This document shows, piece after piece, positions 24,546 through 32,704 of a DNA stretch of 47,365 bases. The translations under genes were made by a program, and so were the position numbers. The DNA is from an uncultured Bacilli bacterium (GTDB taxonomy: Bacteria; Bacillota_I; Bacilli_A; RF39; UBA660). Under the pieces are notes generated by a model. The model was not told where the DNA came from. It made no database searches and saw only the letters and a program-made list of their open reading frames with translations. Numbering within the stretch: position 1 is the first letter of the stretch; every line of letters begins with the position of its first letter. Where the stretch lies: assembly GCA_934149515.1 (NCBI GenBank), contig CAKPFD010000009.1, positions 1 to 47,365 of the forward strand, read 5' to 3'.

Positions 24546-25016
24546 TTATTTGGTCAAATTTTCAATATAATGATATATTTTATTTGTATTTTTTATTGCT
24601 TCCTTTATTCCATTTGGATAAATTTCATAATTATCTATATTAGAAATGTCGATCCATTCAAAATTAATCCAATCCCCTTCTAGGCCTTTGAATTTAAATT
24701 TTTCGATTGGTTCATTTAACATTCCTTGATACACTAAGTTTATTTGTTGATTATAGAAACCTTTATCTATAACAAATTCTTCACTTATAGCAAGAAATGA
24801 AAATTCTATATTCTCATATCCTAATTCTTCTTTTATTTCTCTTTTTATCGCATCAATACTTTCTTCCTTTTGATTTACCTTTCCACCAGGAAGCATATAA
24901 AAACTTCTTCCTTCAACGTTAAATAACAACACCTTTGTCCTGTCATTATTAAAAATAACAGCTGACGTACGATATAAGAATTGGTAGTCTTTTTCTATGT
25001 ATTTAATATCCGCCAT
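24546..25016 (-). CDS. NUDIX hydrolase
   Basis: 156 residues. The Nudix box is intact: GGKVNQKEESIDAIKREIKEELGY fits G-x5-E-x7-REuxEExGu, with both metal-binding Glu residues. The N-terminus (RTSAVIFNNDRTKVLLFNVEGRSFYMLPGG) is a standard NUDIX start. It hydrolyses a nucleoside diphosphate linked to some moiety; the exact substrate cannot be told. The start lies after AAGGAGTGATGA on the minus strand. It is the last protein gene before the two tRNAs and has its own terminator. Confidence 0.9.
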   Translation of the reverse strand: MADIKYIEKDYQFLYRTSAVIFNNDRTKVLLFNVEGRSFYMLPGGKVNQKEESIDAIKREIKEELGYENIEFSFLAISEEFVIDKGFYNQQINLVYQGMLNEPIEKFKFKGLEGDWINFEWIDISNIDNYEIYPNGIKEAIKNTNKIYHYIENLTK

Positions 25017-25136
25017 TTAATCATCACTCCTTATCATTAATTTGCAAATTGTTATGTCATTTTGCAAGTGTGTTTCTAAATTAACTATGCAAATTCAATC
25101 TATATAAATATTTTATCACATTTTAAATGTATATTA

Positions 25137-25174
25137 AAACTCGAACTAATTAAAAAATTGAAAAGTTCGAGTTT
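25137..25174 (-). terminator. Terminator of the tRNA operon
   Basis: AAACTCGAACT pairs perfectly with AGTTCGAGTTT around a 16-base loop, just after the last tRNA on the minus strand. Confidence 0.7.
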
Positions 25175-25184
25175 AGTATTAATC

Positions 25185-25268
25185 TGGTGCGGGTAACAGG
25201 AGTTGAACCTGCACGTCATAGACACTAGATCCTAAGTCTAGCGCGTCTGCCAATTCCGCCATACCCGC
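25185..25268 (-). tRNA. tRNA-Leu (anticodon TAG)
   Basis: Acceptor GCGGGTA/TACCCGC with encoded CCA. The anticodon arm CTAGA-CTTAGGA-TCTAG gives TAG, reading CUA and related Leu codons. A long variable arm (type II, 84 bases) confirms Leu. The T-arm has GCAGG-TTCAACT-CCTGT. Confidence 0.93.
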
Positions 25269-25274
25269 ATGTAA

Positions 25275-25351
25275 TGGTGGACCCTGATGGACTCGAACCA
25301 TCGACCGTTCGGTTATGAGCCGAATGCTCTAACCAACTGAGCTAAGGGTCC
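25275..25351 (-). tRNA. tRNA with CAT anticodon, probably tRNA-Ile2
   Basis: 77 bases with encoded CCA. The anticodon arm TTCGG-CTCATAA-CCGAA shows CAT. The acceptor GGACCCT and the start GGACCCTTAGCTCAGTTGGT closely follow Bacillus tRNA-Ile(CAU), not elongator tRNA-Met. It would therefore need TilS to convert C34 to lysidine and would read AUA, a common codon here. Confidence 0.85.
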
Positions 25352-25452
25352 ATTGCCTTTTCATCATAGCATAGATAAAAAAATTGTGCAAGTCATTTGG
25401 ATAAATTTGTGTTAAAATATTAATGACATTTGAAATGGAAGGAGAAAAATTA

Positions 25453-26553
25453 ATGGCAAACGCAGTCTATATCCATATTCCTTTTTGTCAACACATTTGT
25501 AATTACTGTGATTTTTGTAAAGTGTTTTATCAAGCTGAATTTGCAAATTTATATCTAGAACAATTACAACAAGAAATTTTAACCACTTATCAAAATGAAG
25601 AGATTTCTACTATCTATATTGGAGGGGGTACGCCTAGTTGTTTATCTTTGCCTCAATTAAAACGCCTATTTTCTATTTTATCTATTTTCAAACTTTCTAA
25701 CGATGCTGAAATTTGTATGGAAGCAAACTTTGATAGTTTAGATGAAGAGAAAATAAAATATTTATCTAAAAAGATACATCGTATTAGTCTTGGGGTTGAA
25801 ACTATTTGTCCTAGATTACAATCTATTATTGGTAGAAAACAAGATCCAAAAGATATAACTCATACCATTGGTTTATTGAAAGAATATGATTTAAATAATA
25901 TTAATGTTGATTTAATCTATGGATTACCAACCCAGACGATTTCTGATTTAGTACTAGATCTTGATTTTATACTATCACTTGATGTTTGCCATATTTCTTT
26001 ATATTCTCTTATTCTAGAAGAACATACGAAACTTTATTTAGAGAAAACGAAACCAATTAGTGAAGAACTTGATTTGGAAATGTATCAACTTATTGAAAAA
26101 ACTTTAACTGCTCATGGTTTTATTCATTATGAAATTTCTAATTATGCTAAACCATCTTTTGCTTCTAAACACAATCTTATTTATTGGAAAAATCAACATT
26201 ACTATGGGTTTGGAGTAGGGGCGGCTTCTTATCTTGGAAATAAACGAATGACAAATTCTAGGAGTTTTACTGCTTATTTAGATGGTAAAATGACGAAGGA
26301 AATTGAATCTTTAACAAAAGAAGATGAACTAGAATATGAAATTATGCTTGCTTTTCGTTTGCAAGAAGGTCTTGATAAAAAAGCCTTTGAAAAACGTTTT
26401 TCACATCCTTTATCCTTCTATTATGCGTATGAACCTTTAGTAAAACAACAAATATTACAAGAAGATGCTACCTTTTTACGTGTTCATCCATCTTATTGGT
26501 ATGTATTAAATGAAGTTATTGTAGCATTTCTAAAGTTGCAAACAAATGTTTAA
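25453..26553 (+). CDS. hemW: Radical SAM protein HemW-like (heme chaperone/CPO-like)
   Basis: 366 residues from ATG 25453, set by GGAAGGAG; upstream in-frame starts include that site. The N-terminus YIHIPFCQHICNYCDFC holds the CxxxCxxC iron-sulfur motif plus the fourth Cys of HemW. IYIGGGTPSCL, EANFDSL, RISLGVET and NVDLIYGLPTQT follow, and the C-terminal HemW domain is present. HemW delivers heme in related bacteria; it is not a true coproporphyrinogen oxidase. No other heme genes lie nearby. Confidence 0.9.
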   Translation: MANAVYIHIPFCQHICNYCDFCKVFYQAEFANLYLEQLQQEILTTYQNEEISTIYIGGGTPSCLSLPQLKRLFSILSIFKLSNDAEICMEANFDSLDEEKIKYLSKKIHRISLGVETICPRLQSIIGRKQDPKDITHTIGLLKEYDLNNINVDLIYGLPTQTISDLVLDLDFILSLDVCHISLYSLILEEHTKLYLEKTKPISEELDLEMYQLIEKTLTAHGFIHYEISNYAKPSFASKHNLIYWKNQHYYGFGVGAASYLGNKRMTNSRSFTAYLDGKMTKEIESLTKEDELEYEIMLAFRLQEGLDKKAFEKRFSHPLSFYYAYEPLVKQQILQEDATFLRVHPSYWYVLNEVIVAFLKLQTNV

Positions 26554-26587
26554 AATGATATACTATCAAATAGAAAGCGTGGTTTAG

Positions 26588-27169
26588 ATGAAAAAATCAG
26601 AAATATTTCAAGAAGAAATTCAATATATTCAAGATAATGCTATTCGTAATAGTACTAAAGCAATGGTAGAAGCAATACCAGATTATTTTTTTGAAGAAGC
26701 AGCATCTTCTACAGGGAAATACCATCCTAGTTATTCTCTTGGGAAAGGTGGTTTGTTACGTCATACAAAAGCAGCTGTTCGTATTGCTAAAGAATTATTA
26801 GATGATAAAGTCATTGGTGATAAATATACACAGCATGAAAAAGATTTAATGATTGCTGCGTTGATTATGCATGATTCTTTTAAAAGAGGAATTGTTGCCG
26901 AAAAATATACAAGAGCTGATCATCCATTGATTGCTGCTAATTATATTTATGAACATAAAGAAGAGTTTTCCTTAAAAGAAGAAGATGCTTTATTTTTACA
27001 AAAAGTAATTGCAAGTCATATGGGACCTTGGAATAAAGATTATCAAGGGGTAGAAATTTTACCAATACCTAAAACAAAATGGGAAAGTTTTGTTCATTTA
27101 TGTGATTATTTAGCTAGCCGAAAATTTTTATTAGTACCATTTGATGAAAAAGATCATATTACAGTTTAG
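26588..27169 (+). CDS. HD-domain phosphohydrolase
   Basis: 193 residues. The metal-binding pattern is H in GGLLRHTKAA, HD in LIMHDSFKRG, H in ADHPLIAA, H in ASHMGPWN, and D in HLCDYLASR, as in HD hydrolases acting on nucleotides. A TATACT lies just upstream. It is followed, ten bases after its stop, by thymidylate kinase, so a nucleotide-related role is a reasonable inference. The substrate is unknown. Confidence 0.82.
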   Translation: MKKSEIFQEEIQYIQDNAIRNSTKAMVEAIPDYFFEEAASSTGKYHPSYSLGKGGLLRHTKAAVRIAKELLDDKVIGDKYTQHEKDLMIAALIMHDSFKRGIVAEKYTRADHPLIAANYIYEHKEEFSLKEEDALFLQKVIASHMGPWNKDYQGVEILPIPKTKWESFVHLCDYLASRKFLLVPFDEKDHITV

Positions 27170-27178
27170 GGGGATATT

Positions 27179-27847
27179 ATGGGCAAGATCATCGTCATTG
27201 AGGGGTTAGATGGTAGTGGAAAAGAAACACAAAGTAAATTATTGGTACAAGCTTTACAGCAAATGGGAAGAAAAGCAATAGAATTTTCTTTTCCTATGTA
27301 CAATAGTCCCACTGGCAAAATTTTTAAAGAATGTGTGATGGGAAAAGATAATAAAAGTTGGTTTAAAGAAGGGTATGAACAACTTGATCCAGAGCTTGTT
27401 TGTTTATATACAGCAGCTGATCGAAAGTATCATCAAACCTTATTACAAGATTATTTAGATCAAGATTATATTATCGTTTTAAATCGATATACTAGTTCTA
27501 ACATGGCAAATCAAGGTAGTAAATATGAAACAAGTGATGAACGGTTTTATATGTATCAGTGGATTGATAAATTAGAATATTGGCTTTTAAAATTACCTAA
27601 ACCAGATTGTACCATTCTTCTAAATTTACCAACATCTTACCTTGAACAACTAAAAGAAAAGCAAGTGTCTTTTCTATTTGATGAGGTAAACTCTTCTTCT
27701 AAAGTGCTAGATAGTTATTTAGAACTAAAAGCATTATATAATTGGGATATGATTGATTGCTTACGTGGTGGACGTGTTAAGAGTATTGAAGAAATTCATC
27801 AAGAAATTATGTATATTGTGAAAGAAAAAATAAAGGAAACTGCATAA
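27179..27847 (+). CDS. tmk: Thymidylate kinase (dTMP kinase family)
   Basis: 222 residues. P-loop GLDGSGKETQSK, then FSFPMYNSPTGK, DRKYH, and NRYTSSNMANQGSK, the counterpart of the DRY..S..AYQG motif with Asn in place of Asp. CTILLNLP and a late basic segment follow. It phosphorylates dTMP to dTDP with ATP. This RYTSSN-type belongs to a Firmicutes subgroup that differs from the usual enzyme, so another deoxynucleotide substrate cannot be excluded. It is co-transcribed with the HD gene; GGGGGAT precedes ATG. Confidence 0.85.
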   Translation: MGKIIVIEGLDGSGKETQSKLLVQALQQMGRKAIEFSFPMYNSPTGKIFKECVMGKDNKSWFKEGYEQLDPELVCLYTAADRKYHQTLLQDYLDQDYIIVLNRYTSSNMANQGSKYETSDERFYMYQWIDKLEYWLLKLPKPDCTILLNLPTSYLEQLKEKQVSFLFDEVNSSSKVLDSYLELKALYNWDMIDCLRGGRVKSIEEIHQEIMYIVKEKIKETA

Positions 27848-27887
27848 AATATAATTTGTTTTATCATATTAAAAATAGGTGATATAA

Positions 27888-28532
27888 ATGGATTATATAG
27901 CTGTGCTTGTGAAAACTTTATTTTTTTATTGGGTGATCGTATTTGTTTATCGTTTTATGGGGAAAAGAGAAGTAGGAGAGCTTAGTATTGTTGATTTAAT
28001 TGTTTCTGTTTTAATAGCAGAACTTGCTGCAATGAGTATTGAAAACTATAAAGAAAATATTTTTATCAGCTTGTTACCGATGCTTGTTTTAGTGCTATTA
28101 CAGGTACTGTTATCAAAACTTTCTTTAAAGTTTTTGAAATTGCGAACCTTTTTAGAAGGAGAACCATCTGTCATTATAAAAAAGGGGAAAGTAAATTTTA
28201 AAGAAATGGTGAAACAGAGATATAACTTAGATGATCTATTGACACAATTAAGAGCAAGAGAAGTTAAAAGTATCGAAGAAGTTGATTATGCTATTTTAGA
28301 AACTAGTGGGAAACTATCGGTTTTTAAAAAACAACTAGGAGATAATAACTATCCAATGGCTCTTATTTTAGATGGTCAAATTCAAGAACCTATCTTAAAA
28401 GAAATCAAACGTTCTAAGACTTGGCTTTTGGAAATGTTACAATTAGAAAATGTTTGTTTAGACGATGTGTTTTATGCTTTTTATAAAGGACATCAATTAT
28501 TTATTATAAAAAATAGTGATTGTATCAATTAA
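27888..28532 (+). CDS. DUF421 (YetF-like) membrane protein
   Basis: 214 residues. Three N-terminal helices (VLVKTLFFYWVIVFVYRFMG, IVDLIVSVLIAELAAMSIE, ISLLPMLVLVLLQVLLSK) precede a cytosolic domain with the family pattern RTFLEGEPSVIIKKGKVN, LL..LR...V.SIEEVDYAILETSGKLSVFKK. YetF-family proteins occur in spore-formers; their activity is unknown. The start follows ATAGGTGAT. A hairpin follows the stop. Confidence 0.9.
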   Translation: MDYIAVLVKTLFFYWVIVFVYRFMGKREVGELSIVDLIVSVLIAELAAMSIENYKENIFISLLPMLVLVLLQVLLSKLSLKFLKLRTFLEGEPSVIIKKGKVNFKEMVKQRYNLDDLLTQLRAREVKSIEEVDYAILETSGKLSVFKKQLGDNNYPMALILDGQIQEPILKEIKRSKTWLLEMLQLENVCLDDVFYAFYKGHQLFIIKNSDCIN

Positions 28533-28533
28533 C

Positions 28534-28555
28534 GACAAAGTTTTTTGTCTTTTTC
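28534..28555 (+). terminator. Terminator after the DUF421 gene
   Basis: GACAAA/TTTGTC hairpin, then TTTTTC. Confidence 0.6.
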
Positions 28556-28586
28556 TTTTATTCTAAAAATGGGTGATTTTTTGAGT

Positions 28587-29780
28587 ATGAAGAAAAATAA
28601 AATACTAGTTCTTTTAGTGTTTTTACTTCTTTTTATTTATCTTATATTACCAGAACCAAAAGAAAAGGAGAAACAAACAGTGGAAGAGAAAAGAGCAATT
28701 TTTGTTTCTTATATTGAACTTAGTCATTACTTAAAAGGAAAAGATGAAGCAGCAATGAAAAATATAATTGATGATATGATAGAACAAATTAGTGATTTTT
28801 CTTTTAATATGATCTTATTACAAGTAAGAAGTTTTTCAGATGCTATTTATCCTTCTACTATCTTTCCAAGTAGTTCTATGATTGTAGAGCAGGAAGGAGC
28901 AGCACTTCCTTTTGATGTGTTAGATTATTTTATTCAAAAAGCACATGCTCATCAGATTGAATTACATGCTTGGATTAATCCTTATCGAATTAGAAGTAGT
29001 ATATCAACTTCTCCAATCACAGAAAAAAATCCAGCTTTTTTATGGCTAACAACGGATAAAGTAAAAACAATTGAAGGAAAAGGTACGTTTTATAATCCTG
29101 CTTCTAAAGAGGTAGAGGCTTTGGTTTTAGATGGAATTCAAGAAATATTAGATAATTATTTGGTGGATGGTATTCATTTTGATGATTATTTTTATCCGGA
29201 TAATACAATTGATCAAATAGAGTATCAAAAAGCTTTTGCTGCTGATCAAAGTTTAACATTGCAACAATATCGGTTGCAGGTTACTTCTTCTCTTATTCAA
29301 AAGGTATATCGTTTGGTGAAAAAGAAAAATAAACGGTTATTATTTGGCATTAGTCCAGAAGGAAATATTGATAATAATTATACTAGTAATTACATTGATA
29401 CAAAAAAGTTTGGGAAGGAAAAGGGGTATGTTGATTATTTAATGCCCCAGATTTATTTTGGTTTTTTAAATGAAAGTCGTCCATTTTATGCGACAATGGA
29501 ACAATGGAATCAAGTGATTCAAGAAAAGTCTGTTATGCTAATCCCAGCACTTGCCTTTTATAAAGTTGGAAAATATGATGATTATGCTAAAGCTGGAGCT
29601 AATGAATGGCTGGATAACAATAGTATTATTATGCGAGAAGTACTAGCTTCTAGGAGTTTTTCTTCCTATTTTGGTTTTGCTATTTTTCGTTATGATTCTA
29701 TTTTTTCTCCGTCTTTAAGTCAAACTGCATTTTTTGAAAAAGAAAATTTAAAAAGTATTTTATCCGATCCAGCTTCATGA
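28587..29780 (+). CDS. GHL10/DUF187-type glycoside-hydrolase-like protein
   Basis: 397 residues from ATG 28587, nine bases after GGGTGAT. An N-terminal anchor (ILVLLVFLLLFIYLIL) suggests a membrane-tethered or secreted protein. The domain then shows the YngK/GHL10 features: the conserved start RAIFVSYIEL, ILLQVRSFSDAIYPS, HAWINPYR, DGIHFDDYFYP (candidate acid Asp pair), LLFGISPEGN and DYLMPQIYFGF. In this family the barrel acts on glycan, probably the cell wall. It immediately precedes a prepilin gene. Confidence 0.88.
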   Translation: MKKNKILVLLVFLLLFIYLILPEPKEKEKQTVEEKRAIFVSYIELSHYLKGKDEAAMKNIIDDMIEQISDFSFNMILLQVRSFSDAIYPSTIFPSSSMIVEQEGAALPFDVLDYFIQKAHAHQIELHAWINPYRIRSSISTSPITEKNPAFLWLTTDKVKTIEGKGTFYNPASKEVEALVLDGIQEILDNYLVDGIHFDDYFYPDNTIDQIEYQKAFAADQSLTLQQYRLQVTSSLIQKVYRLVKKKNKRLLFGISPEGNIDNNYTSNYIDTKKFGKEKGYVDYLMPQIYFGFLNESRPFYATMEQWNQVIQEKSVMLIPALAFYKVGKYDDYAKAGANEWLDNNSIIMREVLASRSFSSYFGFAIFRYDSIFSPSLSQTAFFEKENLKSILSDPAS

Positions 29781-29808
29781 TATAATGATAAAAATAAGGG
29801 TGATAGAT

Positions 29809-30324
29809 ATGAACAAAAAAGGATTTACGTTGATTGAATTGTTAGCAACCATTTCCATTTTAGCACTTATTATGGCAGTGGCGGTTCCGAATGTTATGAA
29901 TATTATTGATAAAAATAAAAAGGCAACCTATGTAGAAGATGCCAAAAAGATGATTACACTAGCAGAATATAAAATTAGAAGTGATACTTCCATTGCACTA
30001 CCAGAAGCAGATCATTGTGTGGTGATTTTGCTACGAGCACTTGATCAAAGTGATTTGCAAAAAGGACCAGAAGGTGGTAGTTATGACCTTGATTTGTCTT
30101 ATGTTATGATCGCTAATAAAGATAATCAATACATTTATTATGCTAGTTTAGTAGAAAATTATCAAAGTAGAACAAGAGGATTAACGTTATTATCTAGAGA
30201 TGATTTATTAGATGAAAAAGCAATTACGAAAGTAAAAGCAAACGATGATTTACAAACTGTAGAACCGACAAAATATGAACTTTTGAATGGTTATTATGTC
30301 GATGATGTTATTTTTGAGTCGTAA
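29809..30324 (+). CDS. Type IV prepilin-like protein 1
   Basis: 171 residues from ATG 29809 after AAGGGTGAT. The leader MNKKG and FTLIELLATISILALIMAVAVPNVMNII match the class III signal cut by a prepilin peptidase after Gly, with Glu at +5. The C-terminal domain holds one Cys. No assembly ATPase, platform protein or peptidase is in the window, so the machinery is elsewhere. It could be a pseudopilin for DNA uptake, secretion or a pilus. Confidence 0.9.
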   Translation: MNKKGFTLIELLATISILALIMAVAVPNVMNIIDKNKKATYVEDAKKMITLAEYKIRSDTSIALPEADHCVVILLRALDQSDLQKGPEGGSYDLDLSYVMIANKDNQYIYYASLVENYQSRTRGLTLLSRDDLLDEKAITKVKANDDLQTVEPTKYELLNGYYVDDVIFES

Positions 30325-30340
30325 TTTACCAAAAAAGAAA

Positions 30341-30369
30341 TTGACTTTATGATCAAATACTGATATATT
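30341..30369 (+). promoter_or_regulatory. Promoter of prepilin gene 2
   Basis: TTGACT, 17-base spacer, TATATT. Confidence 0.7.
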
Positions 30370-30402
30370 TAGAATGTAATAATAAGATATGGAGGAAGAA
30401 AA

Positions 30403-30963
30403 ATGGAAGTTAATAAAAGATTAAATAAAAGAGGTTTTACGTTAATTGAATTATTGGCAGTTATCGTTATTTTAGCTATTTTAATGACTCTTGCAATTAC
30501 TAGTATGTCAGGTGTTATCTCTAACGCTAAAAAGGATACTTATATTACAACTGCTCAACAATATGTTAATTCTGTTCGTTTTAAATTTATTAATGGTGAT
30601 TATGCTACGATGCCTGGTGCAGGTGGTTGCATTGCTATTAAGGCTAATACAATTGAACTTGAAAGTGGTAAGAACAAAAGTCCATTTGATAAAGCTTTAG
30701 ATGATAGTTTAAGTTTTATTGTTATTGCTAATAATGGTACTTTAACAGATCCAAAATATGAATATTTTGTGCAGATGTTTGATACTGATAATAATGGATT
30801 TGTTTTGAAAGAAGAAAATGCTTTATCAAAATCTGATGTATTAGTAAAAAACAATGCTACCGTTCAAGGTTATCCAACAGTAACTGGATCAACATTTACA
30901 CCTAGTAGTTTAACATTAACTGGTGTTACTGCTACAAGTTGTAAAGTAGAAGCTGTTTATTAA
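30403..30963 (+). CDS. Type IV prepilin-like protein 2
   Basis: 186 residues after a GGAGGAAG site. The leader MEVNKRLNKRG and FTLIELLAVIVILAILMTLAI match the prepilin signal, Glu at +5. Two Cys (GGCIAIK and SCKVEAVY) may form a disulfide in the globular domain. It has its own promoter and terminator, which suggests strong independent expression, as for a major pilin. It is a paralogue of the preceding gene. Confidence 0.9.
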   Translation: MEVNKRLNKRGFTLIELLAVIVILAILMTLAITSMSGVISNAKKDTYITTAQQYVNSVRFKFINGDYATMPGAGGCIAIKANTIELESGKNKSPFDKALDDSLSFIVIANNGTLTDPKYEYFVQMFDTDNNGFVLKEENALSKSDVLVKNNATVQGYPTVTGSTFTPSSLTLTGVTATSCKVEAVY

Positions 30964-30976
30964 TCTTTATTCTTAG

Positions 30977-31003
30977 CTGTTAGATTTTTCTAACAGTTTT
31001 TTT
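30977..31003 (+). terminator. Terminator of prepilin gene 2
   Basis: CTGTTAG/CTAACAG stem, then seven T. Confidence 0.8.
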
Positions 31004-31122
31004 ATATATAAGGAAAGTGCGTTCAGATTGATATTGAATAAAAAAAAGAACTCAATAAAATTAAGCTCACAGCAAAAAGCTTCAAGAAAAACCTTTAATT
31101 TTTCATTAATGGATCAAAAGAA
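31004..31122. other. Gene-free stretch before leader element copy 2
   Basis: No ORF with a ribosome site, RNA gene or repeat is seen here; the leader element begins at about 31117. Confidence 0.6.
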
Positions 31123-31151
31123 TTGAAAAATAGTGCTGTTCATGTTATGAT
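31123..31151 (+). promoter_or_regulatory. Leader element copy 2: promoter
   Basis: TTGAAA, 17-base spacer, TATGAT; nearly identical to copy 1 over the whole leader. Confidence 0.7.
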
Positions 31152-31183
31152 AATGTCATAAAGATAAAAGGTAGGTGTTAGAT

Positions 31184-31237
31184 ATGAAAGTATTCTCTAT
31201 AGTAAACCTAAAGTTAACCTGGGGGGGGGTACTTTAA
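31184..31237 (+). CDS. Leader peptide, copy 2 (17 residues)
   Basis: Encodes the same 17 residues as copy 1, MKVFSIVNLKLTWGGVL, with one synonymous change (TTA to CTA for Leu 9) and the same nine-G run at 31221-31229. The same AGGTAGGTG ribosome site precedes it. Confidence 0.6.
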   Translation: MKVFSIVNLKLTWGGVL

Positions 31238-31270
31238 TCATCTAATTAATACTTGTATCTTTTATCATGT

Positions 31271-31308
31271 CAAAAAGATCAGAATATAAATGTATTCTGG
31301 TCTTTTTG
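31271..31308 (+). terminator. Leader hairpin, copy 2
   Basis: Sixteen-base stem (31271-31286 with 31293-31308) with one T-G wobble and loop TAAATG; the 3' arm has TCTTTTT. Changes relative to copy 1 keep or improve pairing (for example C to G opposite C, and G to A opposite T). Confidence 0.7.
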
Positions 31309-31334
31309 GCGTAAAAAAAATAGAAAGGAGTAAG

Positions 31335-31397
31335 ATGAAAGAAAAATTAAAACAAAACAAAGAAAAAATCTTTATTGATAAAAGTGATAGAATATAA
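31335..31397 (+). pseudogene. Beheaded surface-protein gene (first 14 codons)
   Basis: After AAAGGAG, ATG 31335 opens MKEKLKQNKEKIFI, which matches the start of the BspA-like protein at 12719 (MKKLKENKEKIFM). The frame then leaves that homology and stops at 31395-31397 after 20 residues, before any membrane segment. This looks like the stub of a surface gene whose body was lost or replaced by the module at 31412. Confidence 0.7.
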
Positions 31398-31411
31398 CTA
31401 GGAGGATATGT

Positions 31412-32704
31412 ATGAACGGAGAAACAAATGCAAACTTAAAAGGGAAAATTAGTTACTCAAATTTAAGACAAATAATATTTGATTATTTTAAACAAACACA
31501 GGGATTAGAATTAGGATCTGCAAGTATAGATTATTTACAAGCTAAATTAGCGAATAATTCTTACCCTAGACCATTTTTTACTATAAATGGAGAATTTGGC
31601 GAAACAAGATTTGATATTCCACAAGAAGATATAGAAAAAGTTTTTAAATCATATTTAGCAAGTAAAGGTTACGAGGAGACCTCAAGTTTAGAATTTGGAA
31701 ATAATGATGCAATAACTTTTACTTATAAATCAAATCCTGAAATCAAAAATGAGATGAATAAACCAGAAAACAAAGTTGTACTTGATTTAACTTATGATGG
31801 ATCGATTAAATATGAAGATTTAAGACAAATTATTTTTGACTATTATAAAGATACTAAAGGTGTTGAATTAAGTTCGAGTAGTATAGATTATTTACAGAGT
31901 AAATTAACTGGATACAACAATAGTAGTTATCCTTTCTTTATTAGAAAAGATGAATTTGGTGAAACAAGATTTGATATTCCACAAGAAGAAATTCAAGAAA
32001 TATTGAAATCACATTTAGCAAAGAAGGGTTATGAACTTGCTGAATTAAATTATGATAATAAAGTTAAGTTTAAATATAAAAAAGTTAAAAAGAACGAACA
32101 AGAAAAAACAGCAAATGATGGTAAAATAAATGAATCAGGAGAAACGATTCATAATGAAAAAGCAACATCAATACAACCTGAAGTTGGTGTTCTATATTTT
32201 GATCCGCCTAAAAATAAAAATTTATCAGAAGAACAATCTAAAACTTTATCACAACAGGTTAAACCTGAACAAAAAACAGAACCAATGAATGGTAAAGATG
32301 ATGAATTAGAAAGAATGACTAGAGAAAAAAAGAAGTTTACTATTCTACAAAGAGAAAGAGCAATGAATGAAGCTCAAAAAAGTAAAAATCGCTCTGCAAT
32401 AATGGCTGGTATTTGCATATTAGGTGCTGCTGTTGCTGTTTATTTTAACGGACAAGATGTAAATCAAGTATTACAACATGAATTAAATGCAATCTATTCT
32501 TGGAAAGCTTTAGGACAATATATTCAAGATTTAGGACCTTTAACAACATTATTAGCTGCAGGAGCTGGAGGATTTATTGCTAAATATATGAAACATTCTA
32601 AAAAATTAAAACGTGCTCAACATGAATTTCAAGATTTTAATTTCTCATTAGAAAATACTAAGGTTGAAGAATTAGGAGGTAATGAAAATGCTAAATCAAG
32701 GTGA
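31412..32704 (+). CDS. Unknown protein with internal duplication and two membrane segments
   Basis: 430 residues from ATG 31412 after AGGAGG. Residues about 11-90 and about 125-208 are two copies of one domain: (Y)xxLRQIIFDY(F/Y)K.T.G.ELxSxSIDYLQxKL followed by GEFGETRFDIPQE(D/E)I. A charged low-complexity linker with a coiled-coil look follows, then hydrophobic segments at about 333-350 (IMAGICILGAAVAVYF) and about 378-397 (LTTLLAAGAGGFIAKYM), and a basic tail. I do not recognise the repeated domain. It sits behind leader element copy 2 and the surface-gene stub, and overlaps the next gene by 17 bases. Confidence 0.7.
   Translation: MNGETNANLKGKISYSNLRQIIFDYFKQTQGLELGSASIDYLQAKLANNSYPRPFFTINGEFGETRFDIPQEDIEKVFKSYLASKGYEETSSLEFGNNDAITFTYKSNPEIKNEMNKPENKVVLDLTYDGSIKYEDLRQIIFDYYKDTKGVELSSSSIDYLQSKLTGYNNSSYPFFIRKDEFGETRFDIPQEEIQEILKSHLAKKGYELAELNYDNKVKFKYKKVKKNEQEKTANDGKINESGETIHNEKATSIQPEVGVLYFDPPKNKNLSEEQSKTLSQQVKPEQKTEPMNGKDDELERMTREKKKFTILQRERAMNEAQKSKNRSAIMAGICILGAAVAVYFNGQDVNQVLQHELNAIYSWKALGQYIQDLGPLTTLLAAGAGGFIAKYMKHSKKLKRAQHEFQDFNFSLENTKVEELGGNENAKSR

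Noticed and set aside
25275..25351. Calling the CAT-anticodon tRNA a tRNA-Met
   Set aside because: Acceptor and D-arm sequence follow tRNA-Ile2 (lysidine type) more closely than elongator or initiator tRNA-Met.
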